Assembly (NCBI GenBank): GCA_903844155.1
Contig: CAIMSU010000286.1
Coordinates: forward strand, 17,904 to 81,903
From: an uncultured Pseudomonadota bacterium
GTDB taxonomy: Bacteria > Myxococcota_A > UBA796 > SXON01
DNA length: 64,000 nt
Direction: 5' to 3'
Positions 46,453 to 54,828 of the stretch are shown here, one piece after another; within the stretch, counting starts at the first letter, position 1, and each line of letters opens with the position of its first letter. The notes under the pieces were generated by a model. That model searched no databases, was not told where the DNA came from, and saw nothing but the letters and a program-made list of their open reading frames with translations. Made by a program: the position numbers and the translations under genes.

Positions 46453-47325
46453 ATGTCCTGGCGCTCGCTCCCCCTCATTGCGTTCGACACCGAGACGACG
46501 GGCTTCCACCCCGAGGTCGGTGACCGGATCATCGAGTTCGCGGCGATCGAATTCCGGCTTTCTGCCGAAGGCACTGTCGAGAGCCAGACCGAGCACCACT
46601 TCCTGATCAACCCGGAGCGCCCGATCCCCCGGGAGGCGACCGAGGTGTCCGGCATTCGGGACGAGGACGTGGCGCGCGCGCCGGTCTTCGCGGTCTTTGC
46701 ACAGCGCATCCGCGACCTGCTCGCCTCGGGGATCACGGTCGCGCACAACTACGCGTTTGACCAGCGTTTTGTGACGAGCGAGCTCGCGCGCTGTGGCATG
46801 CGCTGGCCAAACCCACCCGCCGAGCTGGACACCCTCGACATGTCCCGGCGGCTCTACTCGGAGGCCCGTGAGCACAACCTCGCCGCGTTCTCCCAGCGCG
46901 TCGGCGTCGTGCTGACCGGCGCCCACCGCGCGACGAACGATGCTCGCGCCTGTGGGGAGGGCTTCCTGGAGCTGACCCGCCGGCACGCGGCCCCCGACGA
47001 CCTCGCGGCAATGATCACCTGGGCCGACGGCATCGGCGACCCGCCCCACACAGGCCACCTCGTGCGCGGCGAGGGGGGCGTCACCCTTTTTGCGACCGGC
47101 CGGCACCAGGGCCGCCCGGTGGAGGAGCACCCGGACGAGCTCGCCTGGATGAGCCTGGCCCGGGAGCGTCGTGCGGATGGAACAGGCTGGCAACCTGTGT
47201 TTCCGCCGGAAGTGCGCGCGTGGGCCGAGCGGTTCCTGCGGGTTCGGGCCTCCGGACGAAACCCGCAGGGCGCGAAGGGCTTTGGGCCGATGGACTGGGG
47301 CATCGACCCGCCGGTGACGGGGTGA
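46453..47325 (+). CDS. DnaQ-like 3'-5' exonuclease (DEDDh)
   Basis: The 290-residue protein has the exonuclease motifs AFDTETTGFHPEVGDRIIEF (ExoI, Asp and Glu), VAHNYAFDQRFVTSELARCG (ExoII) and TGAHRATNDARACGEGFLEL (ExoIII-epsilon, His-x4-Asp). It is a DnaQ/DEDDh enzyme that removes nucleotides from 3' ends of DNA or RNA. A C-terminal extension of about 110 residues (GEGGVTLFATGRHQGRPVEE, FGPMDWGIDPPVTG) resembles the exonuclease-associated tail of some DnaQ relatives but has no separate match. Its stop overlaps the next gene (GTGA), an OmpA-like protein, an unexpected neighbour. Confidence 0.9.
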   Translation: MSWRSLPLIAFDTETTGFHPEVGDRIIEFAAIEFRLSAEGTVESQTEHHFLINPERPIPREATEVSGIRDEDVARAPVFAVFAQRIRDLLASGITVAHNYAFDQRFVTSELARCGMRWPNPPAELDTLDMSRRLYSEAREHNLAAFSQRVGVVLTGAHRATNDARACGEGFLELTRRHAAPDDLAAMITWADGIGDPPHTGHLVRGEGGVTLFATGRHQGRPVEEHPDELAWMSLARERRADGTGWQPVFPPEVRAWAERFLRVRASGRNPQGAKGFGPMDWGIDPPVTG

Positions 47326-47948
47326 CCGACCGACGATGGGGCCTCGCGCTCTGCGCGGTGGTGCTGACGGGCGCGCTCCCCTGGCTGGCCGGCGCCGGGA
47401 GCGACCGCACGCTCGTAAAACAGCTTGACAGCGAGGTGATAGCGCTCCGGCAGCGCATCGATCTCCTCGAAAAGCACTGCGGGAACGACCAGGCGCCTCC
47501 CGCGATCTACGCCGAGCTGGTGCAGGTCTACGCTGGAACGCCCGTCGTGGTCAGCCGCTCGGGGAACCGGGCGATCCTCACCTTTCAGACCGATGATCTC
47601 TTCGCCGCCGGCTCGCTGAGCGTCCGCGAGGAGGCGCAGCCCTGGCTCGACTTGCTGGCCACGTCGCTGTCGGTCCACACGGAGCTCGACGCCATCGTCG
47701 TCGGCCACACCGACAACGCCCCGGTGCCAGACGTCCTGCGGGGTCGGTACCTCGACGCGTGGCAATGGAGCCTCGGCGAGGCTTTCACGGTGGAAGACCA
47801 GCTCACGCGGCGGTACAACATCCAGCCCAATCGGTTCACGCTCGTCGCGCGCGCGCAGTGGGACCCCGTCGCCGGGAACGACACGCCCGAAGGCCGGGCG
47901 TCGAACCGCCGGGTGGCGGTCGAGCTTTTTGAGGGAAAGAACCCATAG
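47322..47948 (+). CDS. OmpA/MotB-like peptidoglycan-binding protein
   Basis: The GTG at 47322 overlaps the exonuclease stop. The 208-residue protein has an N-terminal membrane helix or signal (GLALCAVVLTGALPWLAGAG), a short coiled-coil-like segment (LVKQLDSEVIALRQRIDLLE) and an OmpA-like C-terminal domain. The domain has DDLFAAGSLSVREEAQPWLD, AIVVGHTDNAPVP, NIQPNRFTLVARAQWDPVAG and GRASNRRVAVELF. OmpA-like domains bind the meso-DAP of peptidoglycan. Unlike typical OmpA it lacks a beta barrel, so it resembles MotB/TolR-type or Lpp-like envelope anchors. The TonB-C gene converges 10 bp away. Confidence 0.85.
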   Translation: MTDRRWGLALCAVVLTGALPWLAGAGSDRTLVKQLDSEVIALRQRIDLLEKHCGNDQAPPAIYAELVQVYAGTPVVVSRSGNRAILTFQTDDLFAAGSLSVREEAQPWLDLLATSLSVHTELDAIVVGHTDNAPVPDVLRGRYLDAWQWSLGEAFTVEDQLTRRYNIQPNRFTLVARAQWDPVAGNDTPEGRASNRRVAVELFEGKNP

Positions 47949-47957
47949 AACCAGCCG

Positions 47958-48446
47958 TCAGCGCACCTCGGTCCACCCCGCGACCGGGGCGGGCGAGGCG
48001 GTCGACGGCCCAAAATGGTAGCGGTAGGTGAACGCGACCGGCACGGCGCGCCCGGTGACGACGTACGGCTCAAACGTCGACACGAGCGCGGCGTTCCGGG
48101 CGGCGTCGAGCACGGTGCCCGGGCAATCCTCGGGATCCACGTGGGTGACGACGCCGGCAGCGTCGATGGTGACGCGCAGGGCGCAGTCGGTGGGGGCGCT
48201 GAGGCCATCGGGGACGGCGGGAGGGGCGACGTGGCGGGCGCGCACGTCGGCCCAGTAGACCGGGCGAACGCCATCGCGGGGCGGTGGGGTCGATGCCGGC
48301 GGGGCCGAGGCGGGCGACGATGATGGGGGCGCGGGGATGGCGGCAGAAGGCGCGTCGCTTGCCCGAGCGGCGGCGAGCGCGATGAGGACGGCCGACAGAG
48401 CGAGCATCCCGAGGGGGTATCCGGTCTGGCCGGCAGCGACGTTCAT
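47958..48446 (-). CDS. TonB C-terminal domain protein
   Basis: The 162-residue protein has a single N-terminal hydrophobic stretch (YPLGMLALSAVLIALAAARA), a Pro/Ser-rich linker typical of TonB's periplasmic spacer and a C-terminal TonB-like domain (CALRVTIDAAGVVTHVDPED, GTVLDAARNAALVSTFEPYV, AVPVAFTYRYHFGP). TonB energises outer membrane receptors with ExbB/ExbD. No exbBD genes are adjacent, and the linker lacks the Lys-Pro repeats of true TonB, so it may instead be a TonB-like energy-transfer or adaptor protein. The ATG at 48446 leaves just 14 bp to the divergent HlyD gene. Confidence 0.82.
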   Translation of the reverse strand: MNVAAGQTGYPLGMLALSAVLIALAAARASDAPSAAIPAPPSSSPASAPPASTPPPRDGVRPVYWADVRARHVAPPAVPDGLSAPTDCALRVTIDAAGVVTHVDPEDCPGTVLDAARNAALVSTFEPYVVTGRAVPVAFTYRYHFGPSTASPAPVAGWTEVR

Positions 48447-48460
48447 GATACCGCCCACCC

Positions 48461-49681
48461 GTGCCACACGACCCCGATCCGTCCGTCCCCATCGACGTTC
48501 CAGCGCCTGTCGGAGAGAAGCCGGCACGGCGGTCCATGCGCCCGTTCGTGTTCGTCGGCATCATGGTCGTCCTCGGAACATTCGGCATTGTCCGGACGAT
48601 CTGGACCTGGGGCGAGGAGTCGACAGACAACGCCGCGGTGGAGGGCCACGTGGTGACCATCGCCGCGCGTGTGGCCGGCCCGATCGCCGAAGTCCGGGCC
48701 GCCGACGGACAAGTCGTGAAGAAGGGTGACGTGCTCGCGGTCGTGGACGACGCCGACTACGCCGTCCGCGAGGCCGCTGCGCAGGCTGACGTCGACGCCG
48801 CCACGGCCGCGCGCGACGCCGCAGCGGCGCAGATGGTCGTGTTGACCGGCTCGACCGCCGCGAACCTCACAGGCGCCTCCGCGGGCGTGCAGTCGGCGTT
48901 GGCGGGCATCACCAGCGCCGAACAGGCGGTAGCGCAGGCGGAAGGGGCGCTATCGGCCGCAACTGCGCGCGCATCGCAGACCAGCGCGGACCGACTGCGG
49001 GCCGAGCAGCTCCTGGCCTCGGGCGGCGCAACAAAACAACAGGCTGACGGGGCCGTCGCCGCGGATGACAGCGCCCGGGCCCAGCTCGACTCGGCCAGAG
49101 CGGCGCTTGCAGGGGCACACGCGGGCGTGACGGGCGCGCGGGAACGGTGGACCCAGGCCGTCGCGGGCGAGGCGCAGGCCCGGACGGGAGACGCGCAGGT
49201 TCAGGCCGCTGTCGCTCAGGAGCGGGCCGCCGAAGCCCGCATGCGCCAGTCCGAGGCCAACCTCGACGCCGCGAAGCTCAACCGCTCGTACACCCGCATC
49301 CTGGCCCCCTTTGACGCCGTCGTCAGCAAAAGGTCGGTCGAAGTCGGGCAGTTGGTGGCGCCGGGCACGGGGCTGATCGGGCTTGTCGGCACGACGGACC
49401 TCTGGGTCATGGCGAATTTCAAGGAGACGCAGGTGAAGGACATGGCCCCGGGTCAACGCGTTGACATCGCGATCGACGGCCTCGGCCAGACCTTCACGGG
49501 CTCCGTCGCGGCCATCGCTGGCGCCACCGGCAGCCGGTTTGCGATGCTGCCGCCAGACAACGCCTCCGGCAACTTCACCAAGGTCGTCCAGCGCATCCCC
49601 GTGCACGTCGTCCTGCCGGCAGAGGCACAAGCCCTGGTGCGCGCGGGTGAATCCGCGGACGTCACCGTTCACACGCGCTGA
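48461..49681 (+). CDS. HlyD/EmrA-type membrane fusion protein
   Basis: The 406-residue periplasmic adaptor has one N-terminal membrane helix (PFVFVGIMVVLGTFGIVRTI), a lipoyl-like half (VEGHVVTIAARVAGPIAEVR, GQVVKKGDVLAVVDDADYAV), a long coiled coil (AAAQADVDAATAARDAAAAQ and further Ala/Gln-rich turns) and the returning beta-barrel half (RILAPFDAVVSKRSVEVGQL, TDLWVMANFKETQVKDMAPG). It links an inner-membrane transporter to an outer-membrane channel. The transporter gene follows 6 bp downstream. A TolC homologue is not in the window. Confidence 0.93.
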   Translation: MPHDPDPSVPIDVPAPVGEKPARRSMRPFVFVGIMVVLGTFGIVRTIWTWGEESTDNAAVEGHVVTIAARVAGPIAEVRAADGQVVKKGDVLAVVDDADYAVREAAAQADVDAATAARDAAAAQMVVLTGSTAANLTGASAGVQSALAGITSAEQAVAQAEGALSAATARASQTSADRLRAEQLLASGGATKQQADGAVAADDSARAQLDSARAALAGAHAGVTGARERWTQAVAGEAQARTGDAQVQAAVAQERAAEARMRQSEANLDAAKLNRSYTRILAPFDAVVSKRSVEVGQLVAPGTGLIGLVGTTDLWVMANFKETQVKDMAPGQRVDIAIDGLGQTFTGSVAAIAGATGSRFAMLPPDNASGNFTKVVQRIPVHVVLPAEAQALVRAGESADVTVHTR

Positions 49682-49686
49682 TCATC

Positions 49687-51330
49687 GTGCCCGCGCCCCT
49701 CCCAGGCTCCGCCGCGGCCGCTGTCGACTACCGGCACCTGCCACCCGAGCAGGTCCCGATGAACTCGGACATGCGCGGCGAAGGCAGGCTCGTCGGCCCG
49801 AAATGGCCGATCGCGCTGGTTTCGTCGATGGCCGCGCTCATCGCCGTCCTGGACGTCTCCGTCGTCAACGTCGCGCTGCCGTCGATCCGGGCCTCGATCG
49901 GCGCGAGCCTGCAGGACACGAGCTGGATCACCACCGGGTACATCGTCAGCAACATCATCATCATCCCGATGACCGGCTTCTTCCAGCGCCGCTTCGGGTA
50001 CAAGAACTACTTCGCGGGGTCGCTGATCGTCTTCACGATCGCCTCGCTGCTCTGCTCGACGGCGTGGAGCCTGCCGAGCATCGTCGTCTTCCGATGCCTG
50101 CAAGGCCTCGGCGGCGGCGCGCTCATCCCGACGGCGTCCAGCGTGATGCTCGACCGCTTCCCCCGGGCCGAGCGCGGCATGGCGATGGCGATGTTCGGGC
50201 TCGGTGCGATGACCGGGCCGCTGCTCGGGCCGAGCGTCGGAGGCTGGCTCACCGACCACTACTCCTGGCACATGATCTTCCTGATCAACCTGCCGTTTGG
50301 CGTGGTCGAGCTGTTCCTGATGCTGGCGATCCTGCGCGAGGACCGCTCCGGCGTCGAGCGGACGCCGGTCGACGGCTGGGGCATCGCCTGGCTGATCGGC
50401 TGGCTGGCGACGATGCAGTACGTGCTGGAGGAGGGCAACACCGACGGTTGGTTCGACAGCCCCGTCATCGCGGTGTTGTCCTATGTCTCGCTTGGCTTTT
50501 TCCTCCTGTTCCTCGAACGGGAGCTCACTACCGCCTACCCGGTCGTCCAGCTCCGCTTCTTCGCCAACCGGCAGTACCTGACCGGAACGTTGGTGAACAT
50601 CGGCGTCGGCCTCGCGCTGTTCGGCAGTATCTACGTGTTCTCTTTGTTTTGCGGCGTGATGATGGGGTACACGGCGGGCCAGACCGGGGCGCTCATCTTC
50701 AAAGCGGCGCTGCTGCAAGGCTGCACGATGCCGCTGATCGGGCGGTTCGGCGGGAAGCTCGACGCGCGCGTGCTCGTCGGCTTCGGCGTGCTGATGTTGA
50801 TCGCCTCGCTCGCCCAGAACGCGATGCTCACGGGCCAGGAGGACTCCTGGCAGCTCGTCGTCCCGCAGCTCACCCGTGCGCTGGGGATGGGCGCCATCAT
50901 CATCCCCGTCTCCACGCTCGCGCTCGACGGGATCGCCGCGCGTGATGTCGGCGATGCGACTGGCGTTTTCAGCCTCACCCGCGAGCTCGGCGGCTCCGTC
51001 GGCACAGCCGGCCTCGCAACCTTGATCACACGCCAGACCGCGATCCATCAGGCCGCGATCGCCGATTCGATGTCCACGGTCTCACCCGCCGTCCAGGCCC
51101 GCCTCGCGCTCACCCAGCAGATCTTCGCCGCCAGGCTGGGCGATCCGGCGCGAGGCGAGGCCCTCGCGCTTGCCTCGCTCAACGGCACCATCAGCCGTCA
51201 GGCCCTCCTCCTCGCCTTCGACGACGCGTTCGCGCTCAGCACCTGCGTCGCCATCGGCATGTTCATCGTCGTGCTGACGATGCGCAAGCCGATCGTCACG
51301 CCGGGGGTGGCCGCGCCTGCCGGCCATTGA
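49687..51330 (+). CDS. DHA2-family (EmrB/QacA) multidrug MFS transporter
   Basis: The 547-residue protein has about 14 transmembrane helices. Family motifs include ALIAVLDVSVVNVALPSIRA (helix 1 Asp), DTSWITTGYIVSNIIIIPMT, RCLQGLGGGALIPTASSVML (motif C-like, Gly-rich) and LGLGAMTGPLLGPSVGGWLT. The start is GTG 49687, 6 bp after the HlyD-type gene, so the two form an EmrAB-like drug efflux system. Substrate is unknown. No adjacent TetR or MarR regulator is seen, so control by a distant regulator is likely. Confidence 0.95.
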   Translation: MPAPLPGSAAAAVDYRHLPPEQVPMNSDMRGEGRLVGPKWPIALVSSMAALIAVLDVSVVNVALPSIRASIGASLQDTSWITTGYIVSNIIIIPMTGFFQRRFGYKNYFAGSLIVFTIASLLCSTAWSLPSIVVFRCLQGLGGGALIPTASSVMLDRFPRAERGMAMAMFGLGAMTGPLLGPSVGGWLTDHYSWHMIFLINLPFGVVELFLMLAILREDRSGVERTPVDGWGIAWLIGWLATMQYVLEEGNTDGWFDSPVIAVLSYVSLGFFLLFLERELTTAYPVVQLRFFANRQYLTGTLVNIGVGLALFGSIYVFSLFCGVMMGYTAGQTGALIFKAALLQGCTMPLIGRFGGKLDARVLVGFGVLMLIASLAQNAMLTGQEDSWQLVVPQLTRALGMGAIIIPVSTLALDGIAARDVGDATGVFSLTRELGGSVGTAGLATLITRQTAIHQAAIADSMSTVSPAVQARLALTQQIFAARLGDPARGEALALASLNGTISRQALLLAFDDAFALSTCVAIGMFIVVLTMRKPIVTPGVAAPAGH

Positions 51331-51425
51331 GCCGACACCGCGCCGGGTTGCCCTGCCCGGATCCGCCGTATATGTCCCGGCCCGTGTCCGCCCTGAACCC
51401 CGCCGCAACCCCCATGGAGGCCCCC

Positions 51426-52742
51426 GTGCCCCGCCGCCCGCTGCTCCGCACCTCGCTCCCCGGGCCGCTCGCCGCCGAGCTGATCCAGCGCAGCAACGCG
51501 TCCGTCTCGCCGTCCTACACCCGCGACCATCCACTGGTGGCCGAGCGCGCGCTCGGCCTGTGGATCACCGACCCCGACGGCAACGAATTCCTGGACTTCT
51601 CCGCGGGGATCGCCGTCACCTCGACCGGCCACTGCCACCCGAAGGTCGTCGCCGCCATCACCGAACAGGCCAACAAGCTCCTGCACATGAGCGGCACGGA
51701 CTTCTACTACCCGGTGCAGGGCCGACTCGCGGCCCGCCTGGTCGCCATGCAGCCCGTTCGCGGCGAAAGTTGCCGTATCTACTTTGGAAACTCGGGCGCG
51801 GAGGCCAACGAGGCGGCGCTGAAGCTGGCGCGTTGGGCGACGAAGCGCAGCCAATTCATCGCCTTCTTCGACAGCTTTCACGGCCGCACCATGGGCGCGC
51901 TCTCGCTCACGGCATCGCGCGTCCGCCAACGCGAGGGCTTCGGCCCCTTCCTTCCGGTCACCCACGCGATCTACCCCGACCCCTACCGGATGGGCCAGCG
52001 GGCGACGGATCTGGCGTTCGAGCACCTCGCGCTCCTTTTCCGCACGACGGTCAATCCGCAGGAAGTAGCGGCCATCTTCGTGGAGCCGATCCAGGGCGAG
52101 GGTGGCTACGTCGTCCCCCCAGCGGACTTCCTCCCACGCCTGCGCGCGCTCTGCGATGAGCACGGCATCCTGCTCGTGTTCGACGAGGTACAGGCCGGCA
52201 TGGGACGCACCGGCAAGATGTACGCGTGGGAACATTCCGGCGTCAAACCGGACATCCTGACGCTGGCCAAGGGCATCGCCTCCGGCATGCCGCTCTCGGC
52301 CACCATCGCGTCCGAGAAGCTGATGGCCTGGAAGCCGGGCGCGCACGCGAGCACGTTCGGCGGGAATCCGGTCGCCTGTGCCGCCGCCCACGCGACGCTA
52401 GACCTGCTTGAAGGCGGGCTTGTGGAGCAGAGCGCCTCAGTCGGCGCGTTCCTCCTGAACCTGCTCAGGGAGCGCCTCGGCGCCCACCCGAACGTCGGCG
52501 ACATCCGCGGCATGGGCCTGATGATCGGCGTTGAGTTGGTCACCGACCGGGCGACGAAAGCGCGCGCGATCAGCCTACGCAACGACCTGGTCATGCACGC
52601 CTTCCACCACCACGGGCTCATCATCCTCGGCTGTGGTCAGAACACGATCCGTCTCTGTCCAGGCCTCGTCTGCACCGAAGACGAAGCGACCGTGTGTGTC
52701 GACATCCTCGAAGCCTCCCTTCGTCACTTCACCGGGGGCTAG
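51426..52742 (+). CDS. Class III aminotransferase (4-aminobutyrate/5-aminovalerate type)
   Basis: From the GTG at 51426 (GGAGG five bases upstream) the protein has 438 residues; ATGs at 51372 and 51414 lack a Shine-Dalgarno. PLP-enzyme marks are AGIAVTSTGHCHPKVVAAIT, YFGNSGAEANEAALKLARWA, IFVEPIQGEGGYVVPPADFL, LLVFDEVQAGMGRTGKMYAW (Asp that holds PLP) and ILTLAKGIASGMPLSATIAS (the PLP Lys). It moves the amino group from an omega-amino acid to 2-oxoglutarate. The neighbour 18 bp downstream is glutaryl-CoA dehydrogenase. Hence 5-aminovalerate (lysine catabolism) is the favoured substrate, with GABA or acetylornithine possible. Confidence 0.9.
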   Translation: MPRRPLLRTSLPGPLAAELIQRSNASVSPSYTRDHPLVAERALGLWITDPDGNEFLDFSAGIAVTSTGHCHPKVVAAITEQANKLLHMSGTDFYYPVQGRLAARLVAMQPVRGESCRIYFGNSGAEANEAALKLARWATKRSQFIAFFDSFHGRTMGALSLTASRVRQREGFGPFLPVTHAIYPDPYRMGQRATDLAFEHLALLFRTTVNPQEVAAIFVEPIQGEGGYVVPPADFLPRLRALCDEHGILLVFDEVQAGMGRTGKMYAWEHSGVKPDILTLAKGIASGMPLSATIASEKLMAWKPGAHASTFGGNPVACAAAHATLDLLEGGLVEQSASVGAFLLNLLRERLGAHPNVGDIRGMGLMIGVELVTDRATKARAISLRNDLVMHAFHHHGLIILGCGQNTIRLCPGLVCTEDEATVCVDILEASLRHFTGG

Positions 52743-52760
52743 TAGCCCCGAAGGAAACCC

Positions 52761-53927
52761 ATGCGTAAATTCGACGGCGTCGACCTCTACAACATCGACT
52801 CGATGCTCTCCGACGAGGAGAAGGCGGTGCGCCAGCTCGTCCGCGACTGGACCGAGGACAACGTCATCCCGATCATCGAGGGCCACTGCCGGGCCGGCAC
52901 GTTCCCACGGCACCTCGTCGCCCAGCTCGGTGAAATGGGCGTTCTCGGCGTGAACCTCCACGGCTACGGCTGCGCAGGCATGTCCAATGTCGCCTACGGC
53001 CTCGTGTGTCAGGAGTTGGAGCGCGGCGATTCGGGCATTCGCAGCTTCGCGAGCGTGCAGGGCAGCCTGGTGATGTTCCCGATCTGGAAGCACGGCTCCG
53101 AGGAGCAGAAGCAGAAGTACCTGCCAAAGCTGGCCTCTGGCGAGTTCATCGGCTGCTTCGGGCTCACGGAGCCCGACTTCGGGTCCAACCCCGGCGGCAT
53201 GGTCACCAAGGCCGTGGACGACGGCGACAGCTTCGTGCTCAACGGCGCGAAGATGTGGATCACCAACGGCACGATCGCGGACGTCGCCGTGGTCTGGGCG
53301 AAGCTCGACGGGGTGATCCGCGGGTTCATCGTGGAGAAGGGCGATCCCGGCTTCTCGGCGCCCGAGATGCACGGCAAGCATTCGCTGAAGGCGTCGGTCA
53401 CCTCCGAGCTCGTCTTCCTCGACTGCCGCATCCCGAAGGACCGCATCCTGCCGCACGTCTCGGGCCTGAAGGGCCCGTTCTCCTGCCTCAACAACGCGCG
53501 CTACGGCATCTCCTGGGGTGCGATTGGCGCCGCGATGGCGTGTTTTCACTCGGCGCGCGAGTACTCGCTGTCCCGCATCCAGTTCGGCAAGCCCATCGCC
53601 AGCTTCCAGCTCGTGCAGATGAAGCTCGCGACGATGGTCCGCGAGATCACCAAAGCCCAGCTTCTCGCCTTGCAGTTGGGCCGGATGAAGGACGCCGGGA
53701 CGATGATCCCTGAGCAGGTCTCGCTCGCGAAGATGAACAACGTGGACATGGCCCTCGCAGTGGCGCGCGAGGCGCGCGATATCCATGGTGCCAACGGGAT
53801 CCTCGACGAATACCCGGTCATGCGCCACATGGCGAACCTCGAGTCGGTCAAGACCTACGAGGGGACGCACGACATCCACAACCTGATCATCGGGCGCTGG
53901 ATCACCGGGATTCAGGCGTTCGAGTAG
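52761..53927 (+). CDS. gcdH: Glutaryl-CoA dehydrogenase (acyl-CoA dehydrogenase family)
   Basis: GcdH oxidises and decarboxylates glutaryl-CoA to crotonyl-CoA with FAD in the breakdown of lysine and aromatic amino acids. The 388-residue protein follows the family closely: GCFGLTEPDFGSNPGGMVTK, MWITNGTIADVAVVWAK, ARYGISWGAIGAAMACFHSA, LSRIQFGKPIASFQLVQMKL, and the catalytic-base region YEGTHDIHNLIIGRWITGIQ near residue 366. It is 18 bp downstream of the aminotransferase, consistent with a small lysine-degradation operon. A glutarate-semialdehyde dehydrogenase is not seen here. Confidence 0.93.
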   Translation: MRKFDGVDLYNIDSMLSDEEKAVRQLVRDWTEDNVIPIIEGHCRAGTFPRHLVAQLGEMGVLGVNLHGYGCAGMSNVAYGLVCQELERGDSGIRSFASVQGSLVMFPIWKHGSEEQKQKYLPKLASGEFIGCFGLTEPDFGSNPGGMVTKAVDDGDSFVLNGAKMWITNGTIADVAVVWAKLDGVIRGFIVEKGDPGFSAPEMHGKHSLKASVTSELVFLDCRIPKDRILPHVSGLKGPFSCLNNARYGISWGAIGAAMACFHSAREYSLSRIQFGKPIASFQLVQMKLATMVREITKAQLLALQLGRMKDAGTMIPEQVSLAKMNNVDMALAVAREARDIHGANGILDEYPVMRHMANLESVKTYEGTHDIHNLIIGRWITGIQAFE

Positions 53928-53973
53928 GGCGGACTGTCCGAAGGGCCACCGTCAAAAGCTGTATGCTGCGGCC

Positions 53974-54825
53974 ATGATCCCGCTGCTGCTCCTGTCGACC
54001 TCTGCGCTCGCCGCGAACCCCGACGTCCCCTGGCTGTGGGCGCACGCGGCGCTCGGCGGGGGCGCTTGGCCTTCGGGGCTGCAGCTCGACACCCGGCTGC
54101 AAGCGCGAACGCCGCTCTACGCCACCAGGAGCGAGTTCTTCGCCGACAACTTTGCGGGCGCCGGCTTGCGCGCGGCGATTACGCCCGCCTACGTCCTCGC
54201 CGGCCCGCGCGTCAGCTTCGCACCAGCGGCCTTCTTCAACATGGATCTGTCGGCGAACGTCCAACGCTATTTCCACACATCCTTCGGCCCGCTCCCGTTT
54301 GACCAGCTCACCTCCGGCAAGCCCGACGCCGTCCGCGCCGCTCGCGGCACCGAGAGCTTCGCCACGACCGCGCTGACCGCCACGTGGGAGCCAACCCTGC
54401 AGGCCGAGGCCGACCCCATCGTCGTATTCGACGCCTGGACCCTGGAGATCCGCCACATGGACAAGCCCGCCGATCAGACCGCGCCTTACGTCTACGAGCC
54501 GTTCTGGGACCTGGTGCTGGCCTGGGACGATGCTGTCATCGAGCAGCAAGGCGCGGTCATGGGCATGGTGTGGAAGGGCGACAACGGGACGAGGAAGCTC
54601 TGGATCGGCGCGACCGTCCGTCATCACTGGGCGGTCGTGTCGACGGACCGGTCTCTGGTGCTGGGGGGCGTCCTGCTCGCGAACCCCGGTAAAAAGGTCC
54701 TTGGCGGCCCCGATCTCATCCTGCAGGTTCTCCCCTACATCCTTGATGACGCGGACATGAGGGCCGGCCCGCCCAACGTGCAATTCCAGATCGGCTGGGA
54801 CGTGAACCGCCCCTTCCATCACTAG
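53974..54825 (+). CDS. Probable outer-membrane or secreted protein of unknown function
   Basis: The 283-residue protein has a signal peptide (MIPLLLLSTSALAANPDVPW) and alternating hydrophobic strands rich in aromatic residues (LQLDTRLQARTPLYATRSEF, ITPAYVLAGPRVSFAPAAFF, LWIGATVRHHWAVVSTDRSL). The final residues (QFQIGWDVNRPFHH) lack the terminal Phe pattern of a classic barrel. A beta-barrel envelope protein is likely. No domain is recognised. It converges with leuS with a 3-bp gap. The minus-10-like TATGCT upstream (53962-53967) has no matching minus-35. Confidence 0.72.
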   Translation: MIPLLLLSTSALAANPDVPWLWAHAALGGGAWPSGLQLDTRLQARTPLYATRSEFFADNFAGAGLRAAITPAYVLAGPRVSFAPAAFFNMDLSANVQRYFHTSFGPLPFDQLTSGKPDAVRAARGTESFATTALTATWEPTLQAEADPIVVFDAWTLEIRHMDKPADQTAPYVYEPFWDLVLAWDDAVIEQQGAVMGMVWKGDNGTRKLWIGATVRHHWAVVSTDRSLVLGGVLLANPGKKVLGGPDLILQVLPYILDDADMRAGPPNVQFQIGWDVNRPFHH

Positions 54826-54828
54826 GCG

